Shown here: positions 50,393 through 59,855 of the stretch, piece after piece | How positions within the stretch are numbered: the first letter of the stretch is position 1 | Layout of the letters: every line of letters starts with the position of its first letter | Assembly: GCF_000717055.1 (NCBI RefSeq) | Contig: NZ_JNXI01000007.1 | Coordinates: 124,001-188,000 of the forward strand | Length of the DNA: 64,000 nt | Direction of reading: 5' to 3' | From: Streptomyces iakyrus | Lineage (GTDB): Bacteria; Actinomycetota; Actinomycetes; Streptomycetales; Streptomycetaceae | Translations under genes and position numbers: made by a program | Notes under the pieces: model-generated | What the model saw: only the letters and a program-made list of their open reading frames with translations | What the model was told of the DNA's origin: nothing | The model's database searches: none

Positions 50393-51892
50393 ATGAGAAT
50401 CTCCCGCCGGCTCATAGCCGGGCTGTTCGTGCTCCCCTTGCTCTCCGGATGCTTCGCCTCCTCCGGTGACGACTCGTCCGCCTCCACGGGCGCCGCCGGC
50501 GGTGCGCGCCTGCGTGTGGCCCTCCCCTTCGCCCCGACCGAGAACTACTCGCCGTACGGCCAGGACGCGATGCTCCTGTCCCGGCTCGGTGTCACCGAGG
50601 GGCTGACCAGGCTGGACGCCAACGGCACGGCCGTACCGGCCCTGGCCGAGTCGTGGAGCAGCGAGAACGGCGGCAGGAGCTGGGTGTTCACGCTGCGGGA
50701 CGCGAAGTTCCAGGACGGCGAGGCCGTCACCGCCGAGGCCGTCGCCGCCGCCCTCACGGCCGCCGGGAAGGCCGACCCGGCACCGGCCGCGCTCTCCGGT
50801 GTGAAGCTGACCGCCACGGCCGAGGACGACGACCGGGTCCGGGTCGCCACCGCCGCATCCGACCCCGTCCTGCCGCTGCGGCTGTCGAACCCGTCCCTCG
50901 CGGTGTTCTCACCCAAGGCGTACGGCAAGAAGGGCACGGTGAACGTCGTCGGTACCGCCACCGGCCCGTTCGCGCTCACCAGCACCGAAGGCGACACCGC
51001 CGCCACGCTGGACCGTTTCGACGACTACTGGGGCGGCCGGGCCCAGGCGTCCGGCGTCACCGCCAGGTTCGTCTCCGACGGCACCGCCCGCGCCAACGCC
51101 CTGCGCACCGGCCAGGTCGACATCGCCGAGTCCCTGCCCGTCGCCCAGCTCGCCTCCCTCGACCAGGACGACGTCCACGAGGTCAACACCGCCCGCAACA
51201 CCAGCCTTTACCTCAACACCAGGTCCGGCGCCTTCACCGAGCCGGGGCTGCGGGCGGCCGCACGTGAGGCGATCGACACCTCGGTCATCGCCAAGGGCGC
51301 CTACGAGGGGTACGCCGTCCCCGCGCAGGGCCTGTTCGGTCCGGCCCTGACCTGGGCGGCCGGCAAGCGCGTCGAACCGGCAGGGCGGGCGCGTGCGACC
51401 CGCCCCGACGGCGAGAGCATCACCCTCGCCACCTACAGCGACCGGCCCGAACTGCCGGAGACCGCCCAAGTACTCCAGCAGCAGCTGCGCAAGGCGGGGT
51501 TCAAGGTGAAGCTGGAGGTTCGCACGTACGCGCGTCTCGAAGGCGACCTGCTGGACGGCGCGTTCGACGCGGCGGTCTTCTCCCGCAACATGATGCTGGA
51601 CACCGGCGACCCGGTCACCGTCCTCGCGAGCGACTACACCTGCGACGGCTCCAACAACCTGTCGTTCCTGTGCGACAAGAACGTGGACAAGCTGGTCGCC
51701 GCCGCGCAGGCCGAGTCCGGCACCGCCGAGCGGCAGGACGCCGCCATGAAGGCCGAGGCGGCCGTCCTCGGCACCGACTCGGTGATCCCGCTGGTCCATC
51801 TGAAGCTGGTCGCGGGCATCGCGACGGACGTGCAGGGCGCGCTGCCCGATCCGTACGAGCGCACCCTCATAGGTACGGGGACCCGGCGCTGA
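50393..51892 (+). CDS. Nickel/peptide/opine-type ABC transporter substrate-binding lipoprotein
   Basis: A 499-residue class C (SBP_bac_5) binding protein with a lipoprotein signal (LPLLSGC, lipid Cys at residue 20). Family segments include LRVALPFAPTENYSPYGQDA, GLTRLDANGTAVPALAESWS and AREAIDTSVIAKGAYEGYAV. I prefer the ATG at 50393: the ATG at 50369 would lie in the Zur-like box, and a leaderless start fits. NikA/CntA proteins of this class bind metal-opine complexes; others bind peptides. The Zur-like box and the exporter-type MFS gene in the operon favour a metallophore. Confidence 0.82.
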   Translation: MRISRRLIAGLFVLPLLSGCFASSGDDSSASTGAAGGARLRVALPFAPTENYSPYGQDAMLLSRLGVTEGLTRLDANGTAVPALAESWSSENGGRSWVFTLRDAKFQDGEAVTAEAVAAALTAAGKADPAPAALSGVKLTATAEDDDRVRVATAASDPVLPLRLSNPSLAVFSPKAYGKKGTVNVVGTATGPFALTSTEGDTAATLDRFDDYWGGRAQASGVTARFVSDGTARANALRTGQVDIAESLPVAQLASLDQDDVHEVNTARNTSLYLNTRSGAFTEPGLRAAAREAIDTSVIAKGAYEGYAVPAQGLFGPALTWAAGKRVEPAGRARATRPDGESITLATYSDRPELPETAQVLQQQLRKAGFKVKLEVRTYARLEGDLLDGAFDAAVFSRNMMLDTGDPVTVLASDYTCDGSNNLSFLCDKNVDKLVAAAQAESGTAERQDAAMKAEAAVLGTDSVIPLVHLKLVAGIATDVQGALPDPYERTLIGTGTRR

Positions 51893-51912
51893 GCAGCTCG
51901 AAGACACCCTCG

Positions 51913-53790
51913 ATGAACGGTGCGGCGGCCGCGCTGCGCGCCCTCGCGCGCAGCGGCGCCCCGGCCCTGCTGTGGCGGACCGTGCTCGTGGCCTGCCTGG
52001 TGTGCGGGATCGGCCTGCTGCCGTGGCTGTCGCGCACCGACCCCGCGCTGACCGTGCTCCGCGCGCGGTCGGCGGACCGTGACCCCGATCCGGAGACCCT
52101 GCGCGCCATCCGGGACCAACTGGGCCTCGACGACGGTCCGCTGAGGCTGCTCGGCCGCTGGCTGGGCGGGCTGCTGCACGGCGACGCGGGCACGTCCTGG
52201 GTGTCCGGCGGCCCGGTGCTGCCGGGCCTCGTACCGGCGCTCGGCGTGTCGCTGCTGCTGATGGCCGGGGCCCTGGCGGTCGCCGCTGCCACGGCCGCCG
52301 CCGTCTGCGCCCGTACGCTCCGGCTGGGCGCGCGGGGCAGGCTCGCCGACCGTCGCCCCGGCGGGACGGCGACGGCCGTGCTGGCCGCGCTGCCCGAGTT
52401 CCTCGTCGCCTCGGTGCTGGTCTCGGTGATCGGTGTGCAGCTGGGATGGCTGCCCGCCCTGGGCTGGTACGGGCCGCAGTGGATGGTGCTGCCCTCACTC
52501 GCCGTCGGCCTGCCAGCCGGAGCGGTCCTGGGACGGATGCTCGACGACCTGCTGCCCGGCGCGTTCGCGGAGCCCTGGGCCGCGGCGGCCGCGGCACGCG
52601 GTGTCCCGCCCAAGTCGGTGGCGCGGCAGGCGGTGCGCCGCTGTGTGCCCGGACTCCTGCCCAATCTGGCGCTGTTCGTGGTCGGGCTGACCGGCGGCTC
52701 GGTCGCCGTGGAGCAGATCTTCGACATCCCGGGCATCGGCCGGCTCACCCTGCACGCCGCCCTCTCCCAGGACCTGCCCGTCCTGCAGACCGGCACCCTC
52801 GCCCTCGTCTTGCTCGCGGCCACCGCCGGCGCCCTCGCCAGGGTCGCCGCACGGCTGCTGATCGGCCCGGCGCTGCGCGACGGCGCCCTGCAGTCCCTGC
52901 ACCGGTCCCGGCCGCCCGCGCCCCGCACGCTCCCCCTGCTCTACGCCGGACTGCTGGCCGCCGTCATCGGGTTCGGGCTGCCCCGCGACCCGATCGCCCT
53001 GGACACGCTCGCCCGGCTGCGAGCCCCTTCGGCGGAGCACCCCTTCGGCACCGACGCGCTCGGCCGCGACATGCTCGCCCGGATCTCCCACGGCGCCCTG
53101 ACCACCCTCGGCACCGCCCTCGCGGTGAGCGCCGCCGCCCTCGCCGTCGGGCTGCTGCTGGGTCTGCTGCCGAGGCTGTCCGGGCCGCTGGTCGACACCC
53201 TCAGTGCCGTACCGCCCGTCCTGGCCGGACTCCTCGTCACCGGCATCCTGGGCAGCGGGCCCTGGACACCCGCGTTCGCCGTGGCCGTGGTGGCCTGGTC
53301 CCCGCTGGCCGCGCACACCTCCGCCCTGCTGCGGCAGGAACGCGCGACCACCCATCTGACGGCCACCCGGGCGCTGGGGGCCGGCCGCTGGTACCTGCTC
53401 GTGCGCGAACTGCTGCCCGCCGTCGCGCCCCCGGTCGCCCGGCACGCCCTGCTCCGGCTCCCGGGCATCGCACTGAGCCTGGCCGCACTCGGCTTCCTAG
53501 GCCTCGGCGCCCAGCCGCCGTCCCCCGACTGGGGCCTGCTGCTCGCCGAGAACCAGCCGTACGCCGAGCGTGCCCCGTGGGCCGTCCTCTTCCCCGCCGC
53601 CGTACTAGCCCTGCTCGGGGCGCTCGCGGTGACGGCCGCGGGCGGCGCGCGGCTGCCCCGGCGGCGCACCCGGCACGCCGGCCCGGCCGGGCCGCCCGCG
53701 GACCGGGTCGCACCGGTCCCGCCACGGCGACCGGGGCGCCCCACCGCCGACCTGACGTCCGTGTCCGCCTCACCAACGGAAGAACGATGA
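51913..53790 (+). CDS. Fused ABC transporter permease (DppB- plus DppC-type domains)
   Basis: A 625-residue protein that contains two permease domains usually encoded separately. The first (to about residue 330) is DppB/NikB-like (LGRWLGGLLHGDAGTSW; coupling region AAAAAARGVPPKSVARQAVR; VEQIFDIPGIGRLTLHA). The second is DppC/NikC-like (HPFGTDALGRDMLARISHGA; GLGAQPPSPDWGLLLAE). A Pro/Arg-rich tail of about 50 residues follows. It contains no Walker motifs. It starts 20 bp after the binding-protein gene and overlaps the MFS gene (ATGA). No ATPase gene is present in the operon. Confidence 0.83.
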   Translation: MNGAAAALRALARSGAPALLWRTVLVACLVCGIGLLPWLSRTDPALTVLRARSADRDPDPETLRAIRDQLGLDDGPLRLLGRWLGGLLHGDAGTSWVSGGPVLPGLVPALGVSLLLMAGALAVAAATAAAVCARTLRLGARGRLADRRPGGTATAVLAALPEFLVASVLVSVIGVQLGWLPALGWYGPQWMVLPSLAVGLPAGAVLGRMLDDLLPGAFAEPWAAAAAARGVPPKSVARQAVRRCVPGLLPNLALFVVGLTGGSVAVEQIFDIPGIGRLTLHAALSQDLPVLQTGTLALVLLAATAGALARVAARLLIGPALRDGALQSLHRSRPPAPRTLPLLYAGLLAAVIGFGLPRDPIALDTLARLRAPSAEHPFGTDALGRDMLARISHGALTTLGTALAVSAAALAVGLLLGLLPRLSGPLVDTLSAVPPVLAGLLVTGILGSGPWTPAFAVAVVAWSPLAAHTSALLRQERATTHLTATRALGAGRWYLLVRELLPAVAPPVARHALLRLPGIALSLAALGFLGLGAQPPSPDWGLLLAENQPYAERAPWAVLFPAAVLALLGALAVTAAGGARLPRRRTRHAGPAGPPADRVAPVPPRRPGRPTADLTSVSASPTEER

Positions 53791-55091
53791 CCGACCTCAA
53801 GTCCCGTGTGCTGTCCCGCCGGGCCGCCCGAACCTCCGACGCCGCCGCGCCCAAGCGCCCGCGGGAGAGCACCTGGCGGCTCTGCAAGGAGCTGTCGCCG
53901 CTGCTGCGGCTGCTGATCCTCACCCAGCTCGCCTTCAACATCGGCTTCTTCGCCGTCCTGCCGTTCCTGGCCGAGCACCTCGGCACGGCGATCGGCATGG
54001 CGGGCTGGCTGGTCGGGTTCGTGCTCGGGCTGCGCACCTTCAGCCAGCAGGGGCTGTTCGTGGTCGGCGGCTGGCTCGTCGACCGGTTCGGGGTGCGGCC
54101 CGTCGTCCTGGCGGGCTGCGTGCTGCGGATCGCCGGGTTCGTCTGGCTCGGCTACGCGCAGGCGAGCTGGACGGTGATCGGGGCGGTGCTGGTCATCGGT
54201 TTCGCCGCGGCGCTGTTCTCCCCCGCCGTGGAGTCGGAGGTGGCCCGCCAGGCGGTGGCCTGGGAGGAGGACGGGCACGGCCCGCGCACCCGGGTCCTCG
54301 CCCTGTTCAGCGTGGCGGGCCAGGCCGGGGCGTTCGTCGGGCCGCTGCTCGGCGCGCTGCTGCTCGCCGTCGACTTCCGCACCGCGTGTCTCGCCGGTGC
54401 CGCGGTCTTCGTGCTCGTCCTCGCCGGGCACCTGTGGCTGATGCCGCAGCACATCCCCGGCCGGGTCCGCGTCCGGGAGCGGGGCGGGGCCCGGGCCCTG
54501 CTGCGCAACCGCCGCTTCCTCGCCCTGTGCTGCGCCTACGGCACCTATCTGCTCGCCTACAACCAGCTGTACCTCGCCCTGCCGGACGAGGTGCAGCGCG
54601 CGGCGGGCTCCCAGGCGCCGTTGTCCTGGCTCTTCGCGCTGTCCTCGGTGCTGGTGGTGTTCACCCAGCTGCCGGTGACCCGCTGGGCGGGCGACCGGCT
54701 CGATCTGCGCCGCTCCATGACCGCGGGGCTGCTGCTGATCGCGTCCGGTTTCGCGGTGGTGGCCGCGGCCCGGCCGGCCGGCTGGACGGGGGCCGCCGGA
54801 CTGCTTCCGGCCGCCGGCTTCGTGATCTTGCTCACCGTGGGGCAGATGCTGGTCGTGCCCGCCGCCCGCGCCTGGGTGCCCGACCTCGCCGAGGAGGGCC
54901 GGCTCGGGCTGTACATGGGGGCGCTGTCGTCCGTCTCCGGGCTGATCGTCCTGGCCGGCAGCGCGGCCACCGGCTTCCTGCTCGACGTGGGCCTGCCGGC
55001 CGCCGTGCCGTGGCTGGTCCTCGCGGCCGTACCGGCCCTCGCGGTGGCCGTGCTGCCGCGCCGGGAGAAGGGGGCGGGCACGACGGCCTGA
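53787..55091 (+). CDS. MFS transporter, possible metallophore exporter
   Basis: A 434-residue major facilitator protein with about twelve membrane segments. The loop 2-3 signature reads GGWLVDRFGVRPVVLAG and the later one TRWAGDRLDLRRSM. It resembles drug/opine exporters of the CntE and MdtH type. The ATG at 53787 overlaps the permease stop, so import and export genes are coupled. In staphylopine and similar systems an MFS pump secretes the metallophore which the ABC importer then retrieves; no synthesis genes are seen in this window. Confidence 0.8.
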   Translation: MTDLKSRVLSRRAARTSDAAAPKRPRESTWRLCKELSPLLRLLILTQLAFNIGFFAVLPFLAEHLGTAIGMAGWLVGFVLGLRTFSQQGLFVVGGWLVDRFGVRPVVLAGCVLRIAGFVWLGYAQASWTVIGAVLVIGFAAALFSPAVESEVARQAVAWEEDGHGPRTRVLALFSVAGQAGAFVGPLLGALLLAVDFRTACLAGAAVFVLVLAGHLWLMPQHIPGRVRVRERGGARALLRNRRFLALCCAYGTYLLAYNQLYLALPDEVQRAAGSQAPLSWLFALSSVLVVFTQLPVTRWAGDRLDLRRSMTAGLLLIASGFAVVAAARPAGWTGAAGLLPAAGFVILLTVGQMLVVPAARAWVPDLAEEGRLGLYMGALSSVSGLIVLAGSAATGFLLDVGLPAAVPWLVLAAVPALAVAVLPRREKGAGTTA

Positions 55092-55308
55092 CACGGGCGC
55101 CGTGCCCCCCGGGCAACCGGGCGCGCGGGAGCGTCACCCCGGCGTGCGACGTTTTCGCGCCGGGATTTCCGGCAGCCACACCCTCGAAGACACCGCTGCG
55201 GAGATCGGTGGTCACGCCGCGCCAGTATCCTGGGTCGGCTGCGGCACCCCCACCAATCCCCGTGCGTAAGCGGGGAGTTCGGCCTGCGGCGACGACCTTC
55301 CCACACGC

Positions 55309-56757
55309 ATGAGACGAGGACGAGTGCTGCTAGCGGGCCGCTACCGGCTGGAAGTTGAGATCGGGCGCGGTGGAATGGGAGAGGTCTGGCGTGCGTACGA
55401 CGAGACGCTCGCCAGAGCGGTGGCCCTCAAGCTGCTGCTTCCCCAGGACACCGACGCCACGGCGACTTCCCGGTTCCGTCTGGAGGCGCAGACCGCCGGG
55501 CGTCTCAACCACCCCAACGTGGTCGGCGTCCTGGACTTCGGCGAGTACGACAACCGGCTGTACCTGGTGATGGAGCTGGTCGAGGGCGACAGCCTCGCCG
55601 GGGTGCTGTCCGGCTCCGGCCCGCTGCCCGCCGAGCAGGTGGCCCGTCTCGCCGCGCAGGCGTCCGCGGGGCTCGCCGCAGCGCACGCGCAGGGCATCGT
55701 GCACCGCGACGTCAAACCCGCCAACCTGCTGCTGGACACCCACGGCACGCTGAAGATCGGCGACTTCGGCATCGCGCGGTTCCTCGACGACCCCGGCGCC
55801 GCGCTCACCGCCACCGGCCAGATCGTCGGCACCGGCCTCTACCTCGCGCCCGAACGGGCCCTGGGCAAGCCCGCGGGGCCCGCCTCCGACATGTACTCCC
55901 TGGGCTGCGTGCTCTACCAGCTTCTCAGCGGCCGCCCGCCGTTCCAGGCGGACACCGCCGTCGCCCTCCTGCACCAGCACCTCGACTCGGCACCCGTGCC
56001 GCCCCGCGAGCTCGGTGTCGCCGGACTGCCCCCGGCGTTCGAGAGCTACCTGCTCGGGCTGCTCGCCAAGCAGCCCGAGGACCGGCCCACCGCCGAGCAG
56101 GCCGCCGAGTGGTTCGCCGGGGGCGCCTGGCGGGGTCTGCCCGAGCCGCTGCCCGAGGTCTCACCGCCGCTGCGGCCGAACCCCTCGGCCGCGCCCGCGC
56201 AGACCGGTCCCGGCCCGTACGCGGCCGCCGAGACCAGCCACCCGACCACGTATGCGCTGCCCGCGACGCCCGGGCACCGCACCGCCGCCCGGGCGGCCCA
56301 GGCGGGGCGGTCGGGCCGCGCACGCGGGCGCGGCGGGCCCGGCAACCGGCCGAAGGTGGCCGCGACGGCCGCCGCCGCGGCGCTGTTCGTCGCCGCGATG
56401 CTCCTCGGCATGCGCTGGTTCTCGCCCGACACGACCGCCGAGGGCACCGAACCCGACGCGTCCCCGACCGCGAGCAGCCCCGCGGCCACCCCGTCCGACG
56501 ACTCCGCCCCGCCCGTCACCTCCGATCCGGGGGCCGGCCGGCAGGCCGTCACCACGCCGACCACCGGCACCGTGGCCGAGGTCACTCCGTCCACGCCGCC
56601 CGCCTCCCCGGCCCCTGCCCCGCCGGCGTCCGGCACCCCGACTCCGACGCCGGGAACGGGCGACGCCGGGCCTGAGCAGCCGAAGCCGGAGCAGCCGGTC
56701 CAGGCCGGGAGCGACGGGGAGGGCGACGACGGCGGGGACGACGGGAGCGACGACTGA
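55309..56757 (+). CDS. Membrane-anchored serine/threonine protein kinase
   Basis: A 482-residue PknB-type kinase. The glycine loop is GRGGMGEV, the ATP Lys is Lys41 (AVALKLLL), the catalytic loop is HRDVKPANLL and the DFG is in IGDFGIARF. A Pro-rich linker leads to one membrane segment (VAATAAAAALFVAAMLLGMR, about residues 350-369). The outer tail is Pro/Thr/Ser-rich with an acidic end (GEGDDGGDDGSDD) and no PASTA repeats. The GTG at 55324 after GAGGA is an alternative start. Target and ligand are unknown; it stands alone. Confidence 0.88.
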   Translation: MRRGRVLLAGRYRLEVEIGRGGMGEVWRAYDETLARAVALKLLLPQDTDATATSRFRLEAQTAGRLNHPNVVGVLDFGEYDNRLYLVMELVEGDSLAGVLSGSGPLPAEQVARLAAQASAGLAAAHAQGIVHRDVKPANLLLDTHGTLKIGDFGIARFLDDPGAALTATGQIVGTGLYLAPERALGKPAGPASDMYSLGCVLYQLLSGRPPFQADTAVALLHQHLDSAPVPPRELGVAGLPPAFESYLLGLLAKQPEDRPTAEQAAEWFAGGAWRGLPEPLPEVSPPLRPNPSAAPAQTGPGPYAAAETSHPTTYALPATPGHRTAARAAQAGRSGRARGRGGPGNRPKVAATAAAAALFVAAMLLGMRWFSPDTTAEGTEPDASPTASSPAATPSDDSAPPVTSDPGAGRQAVTTPTTGTVAEVTPSTPPASPAPAPPASGTPTPTPGTGDAGPEQPKPEQPVQAGSDGEGDDGGDDGSDD

Positions 56758-56862
56758 CGGGGGCCCGGAGGCTCTCCGCAGCATGAGCGCCCGAGCACGT
56801 GGATCAGCCGGGCGATGCGCCGGTGTGCGAGCGGGCGCCCCTTCGCGCGCCCCTCGGGCGGC

Positions 56863-57060
56863 TTGTCATCGCCCTTACCCCGGCCTTATTGTCACCAGGC
56901 CTTGGTGAACGGGAAATCCGGTGTGATGCCGGTGCGGCCCTCGCCACTGTGAATCGGGAAGTCCGGCTCCGGCCCCTCCAGGGGCAGCCACTGGGTCCTT
57001 GCGGCCCGGGAAGGCGGAGTTCGGGCGGTGGTACCCGTCAGCCAGGAGACCGGCCAAGGC
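56863..57060 (+). promoter_or_regulatory. Cobalamin riboswitch with promoter, upstream of cbiMNQO
   Basis: A promoter, TTGTCA (56863-56868) and TATTGT (56887-56892) spaced by 18 bases, leads into a B12 aptamer running from about 56897 to 57060. Its hallmarks are present: GGTGAACGGGAAATCCGGTG near the 5' side, GCCACTGTGAATCGGGAAGT in the core, and the B12 box AGCCAGGAGACCGGCC near 57040-57055. High cobalamin would shut off the cobalt importer genes. The rest of the 345-bp gap after the kinase gene holds no visible gene. Confidence 0.9.
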
Positions 57061-57102
57061 GCGTCAACCATCCACGAGGTGCTGGAGAGGGTCTGCTGAG
57101 CC

Positions 57103-57804
57103 ATGCACATAGCCGAGGGTTTCCTTCCTCCGGCGCACGCGGTCGCCTGGGGCGTCGCGTCGGCGCCGTTCGTCGTCCACGGAGTCCGGTCGCTCACCCG
57201 TGAAGTGCGCGAGCACCCCGAGAGCACCCTGCTCCTCGGTGCGTCCGGCGCCTTCACGTTCGTCCTGTCCGCCCTGAAACTGCCGTCCGTCACGGGCAGT
57301 TGCTCGCACCCCACCGGCACGGGCCTCGGAGCCATCCTGTTCCGGCCGCCCATCATGGCGGTGCTGGGCACCATCACCCTGCTCTTCCAGGCGCTGCTGC
57401 TCGCGCACGGCGGCCTGACCACGCTCGGCGCCAACGTCTTCTCCATGGCGATCGTCGGGCCCTGGGCCGGATACGCCGTGTACAAGCTGCTGCGGCGCTC
57501 CAACGCGCCGCTGATGGTCGCGGTGTTCGCCGGCGCGTTCGTCGCCGACCTGTCCACCTACTGCGTCACCAGCGTGCAGCTGGCGCTCGCCTTCCCCGAC
57601 CCGGGCAGCGGGTTTCTGGGCGCGCTCGGCAAGTTCGGCTCCATCTTCGCCGTCACCCAGATCCCGCTCGCGGTGAGCGAGGGCCTGCTGACCGTGCTCG
57701 TGATGCGGCTGCTGGTGCAGTCGAGCAAGGGCGAACTGACCCGGCTGGGTGTGCTCCTCGCCAAGAAGCAGTCCCGGACCGAGACCGAGGCGGTGGCCCG
57801 ATGA
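57103..57804 (+). CDS. cbiM: Cobalt ECF transporter component CbiM
   Basis: A 233-residue membrane S-component. The N-terminus [10 protein letters not shown] keeps the His2 that binds Co(II), and [20 protein letters not shown] carries further ligand His residues. It has about six or seven membrane segments. It captures cobalt for vitamin B12 synthesis. The ATG at 57103 follows GGAGAGGG and lies about 45 bp after the riboswitch. The stop overlaps the cbiN start (ATGA). Confidence 0.93.
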   Translation: MHIAEGFLPPAHAVAWGVASAPFVVHGVRSLTREVREHPESTLLLGASGAFTFVLSALKLPSVTGSCSHPTGTGLGAILFRPPIMAVLGTITLLFQALLLAHGGLTTLGANVFSMAIVGPWAGYAVYKLLRRSNAPLMVAVFAGAFVADLSTYCVTSVQLALAFPDPGSGFLGALGKFGSIFAVTQIPLAVSEGLLTVLVMRLLVQSSKGELTRLGVLLAKKQSRTETEAVAR

Positions 57805-58169
57805 GCCGGAACACGAAGATCAACCTGGTGCTGCTGCTCGCCGTGGCGGCGCTCGCCGTGCTGCCGCTGGTGCTCGGCCTCGGCGACCACAAGGAGGAGC
57901 CGTTCACGGGCGCCGACGCCGAGGCCGAGACGGCGATCACCGAGCTGAAGCCGGACTACGAACCGTGGTTCTCGCCCCTGTACGAACCGCCCTCCGGTGA
58001 GATCGAATCGGCGCTGTTCTCCCTCCAGGCGGCTCTCGGCGCCGGTGTCCTCGCCTACTACTTCGGGCTGCGCCGGGGCCGTCGGCAGGGCGAGCAGCGG
58101 GCGCTGGAGCGCGAGGCCGACAGGGCGCTCACCGGCGCCGCCGGGAAGTCCGCGGCGGAACGGGACTGA
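57801..58169 (+). CDS. cbiN: Cobalt ECF transporter component CbiN
   Basis: A 122-residue protein with two membrane segments ([20 protein letters not shown] and [20 protein letters not shown]) flanking an outer loop [20 protein letters not shown], typical of CbiN. CbiN is needed with CbiM for cobalt loading. A charged C-terminal tail extends beyond the usual length. It overlaps cbiM by 4 bp and is 6 bp from cbiQ. Confidence 0.92.
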   Translation: MSRNTKINLVLLLAVAALAVLPLVLGLGDHKEEPFTGADAEAETAITELKPDYEPWFSPLYEPPSGEIESALFSLQAALGAGVLAYYFGLRRGRRQGEQRALEREADRALTGAAGKSAAERD

Positions 58170-58175
58170 GCCCGG

Positions 58176-58925
58176 GTGCTGCCGATCGACGCGGCGGCGC
58201 ACAGCAGTCGCTGGCGCCGCCGCCATCCCGTGGACAAGGCCGTGCTCGGACTCGGCCTCACGCTGCTCGCGATCTCGCTGCCGCCCTGGCCGGGTGCGGC
58301 CCTGGTGCTCCTGAGCGCCCTGGTGGTGCTGCTGGGGCCGGCCGGCGTGCCCCGGCGGCGGCTGTGGCGGGCCTACCGGGTCCCGCTGGGCTTCTGCGTG
58401 ACCGGCGCGCTCACGCTGCTCGTCCAGGTGGGCGGTCCGGGGGGCTTCGTCTCCCTCGCGGACGACGGGCCGGTCCGGGCCGGGGAGCTGCTGCTGCGCA
58501 CCTCGGCGGCCTCCCTGGGCGTGCTGCTGTTCGCCTTCACCACACCCATGTCCGACCTGCTGCCCCGCCTGGTCCGGGCCGGGGTCCCGGCGCCGGTCGT
58601 CGACGTCGCGCTCGTGACGTACCGGATGAGCTTCCTGCTGCTGGACTCGATGCGGCGCATCCGGGAGGCCCAGGCGGCCCGGCTCGGGCACACCGGCCGG
58701 GCCGCTGAGTGGCGTTCGCTGGCCGGGCTCGGCGCCACCGCCTTCGTCCGGGCCTTCGACCGGGCGACCCGTCTCCAGGCCGGACTCGCCGGGCGCGGTT
58801 ACGACGGCACCCTGCGCGTCCTGGTGCCCGAGGCCCGGGTGTCGGTGCGCTTCACGGCCGCCAGTTGCGCGCTGCTCGCGACGTTGGCCGCCCTCACCTT
58901 CGTACTGGAAAGGCCGCTGACATGA
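58176..58925 (+). CDS. cbiQ: Cobalt ECF transporter T component CbiQ
   Basis: A 249-residue membrane protein with about five segments and the two coupling motifs of the T component (MRRIREAQAARLG and RATRLQAGLAGRGYDG), which contact the ATPase. It links CbiM/N to CbiO. The GTG at 58176 is the likely start. The stop overlaps the cbiO start (ATGA). Confidence 0.9.
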   Translation: MLPIDAAAHSSRWRRRHPVDKAVLGLGLTLLAISLPPWPGAALVLLSALVVLLGPAGVPRRRLWRAYRVPLGFCVTGALTLLVQVGGPGGFVSLADDGPVRAGELLLRTSAASLGVLLFAFTTPMSDLLPRLVRAGVPAPVVDVALVTYRMSFLLLDSMRRIREAQAARLGHTGRAAEWRSLAGLGATAFVRAFDRATRLQAGLAGRGYDGTLRVLVPEARVSVRFTAASCALLATLAALTFVLERPLT

Positions 58926-59776
58926 GCGAGCCCGCCCTCGTCGCCCTGCGGGGCGCGACCTACGCCTACGAGGACGGCCCCACCGTGCTCAGCGGGCTCG
59001 ACTTCGAGATCCGGGAGGGTCGCGCACTCGCGCTGCTCGGCCGCAACGGCAGCGGGAAGACCACGCTGATGCGGCTGCTCTCCGGCGGACTGCGGCCGCA
59101 GGAGGGCCGGCTGACGGTCGAGGGGCAGCCGGTGGCGTACGACCGCAAGGGTCTGACCCGGCTGCGGACCACCGTGCAGCTGGTGGTGCAGGACCCGGAC
59201 GACCAGCTGTTCGCCGCTTCCGTCGAGCAGGACGTGTCGTTCGGGCCGCTGAACCTCGGTCTCGACGACCCACAGGTGCGGGCGCGGGTGGCGGAGGCGC
59301 TCGCCGCGCTGGACATCACCGCTCTGGCCGACCGGCCCACCCATCTGCTCTCCTACGGCCAGCGCAAGCGCACCGCCATCGCGGGCGCGGTCGCCATGCG
59401 GCCCCGTGTGCTCGTCCTCGACGAGCCGACGGCCGGGCTCGACCCCGACGGCCAGGAGCGGCTCCTCACCACCCTCGACGGACTCCGTGCCGCGGGCACC
59501 ACGGTGGTGATGGCCACCCATGACGTGGACCTCGCCCTGCGCTGGGCCGACGACGCCGCGCTCCTCACCCCGTCCGGCGTCCGCACCGGGCCGGCCGCCA
59601 CGGCCCTGGCCCGCCCGGACCTCCTACGCGAGGCCGGGCTGCGCCTGCCGTGGGGCGCCGCGGCGGCGGAACTCCTGCGCGCCCAGGGGCTGCTGTCCGG
59701 CAGCGAGCCGGGGCCGCGTACCCCCGACGAACTCGCCGCTCTCGCGACGGCACGGCAGGAGGCGTCCGGCCGCTGA
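58922..59776 (+). CDS. cbiO: Cobalt ECF transporter ATPase CbiO
   Basis: A 284-residue ABC ATPase with Walker A GRNGSGKTT, Q-loop VVQDPDDQLF, signature LSYGQRKR, Walker B VLVLDEPTAGLD and switch His in VMATHDVD. It is the last gene of the riboswitch-controlled cbiMNQO operon and drives cobalt uptake. No cobalamin synthesis gene follows in this window. Confidence 0.92.
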   Translation: MSEPALVALRGATYAYEDGPTVLSGLDFEIREGRALALLGRNGSGKTTLMRLLSGGLRPQEGRLTVEGQPVAYDRKGLTRLRTTVQLVVQDPDDQLFAASVEQDVSFGPLNLGLDDPQVRARVAEALAALDITALADRPTHLLSYGQRKRTAIAGAVAMRPRVLVLDEPTAGLDPDGQERLLTTLDGLRAAGTTVVMATHDVDLALRWADDAALLTPSGVRTGPAATALARPDLLREAGLRLPWGAAAAELLRAQGLLSGSEPGPRTPDELAALATARQEASGR

Positions 59777-59855
59777 AGGGCGCCCCCATGGCCCTGTCGC
59801 CGCCGGTCCCCCTTCACCTGCGGCCGCCGAGCGGCCCGGTCAGCGGCCCGGTCAG

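Noticed and set aside
52446..53786. A possible ATPase gene fused to or hidden in the permease or MFS region
   Set aside because: No Walker A, Walker B or LSGGQ-like motif is found in any frame of the open readings between 51.9 and 55.1 kb.
55092..55308. A small gene between the MFS and kinase genes
   Set aside because: The gap is GC-rich with no convincing ribosome site plus open frame beyond shadows of the neighbours; it is probably only promoter and leader of the kinase gene.
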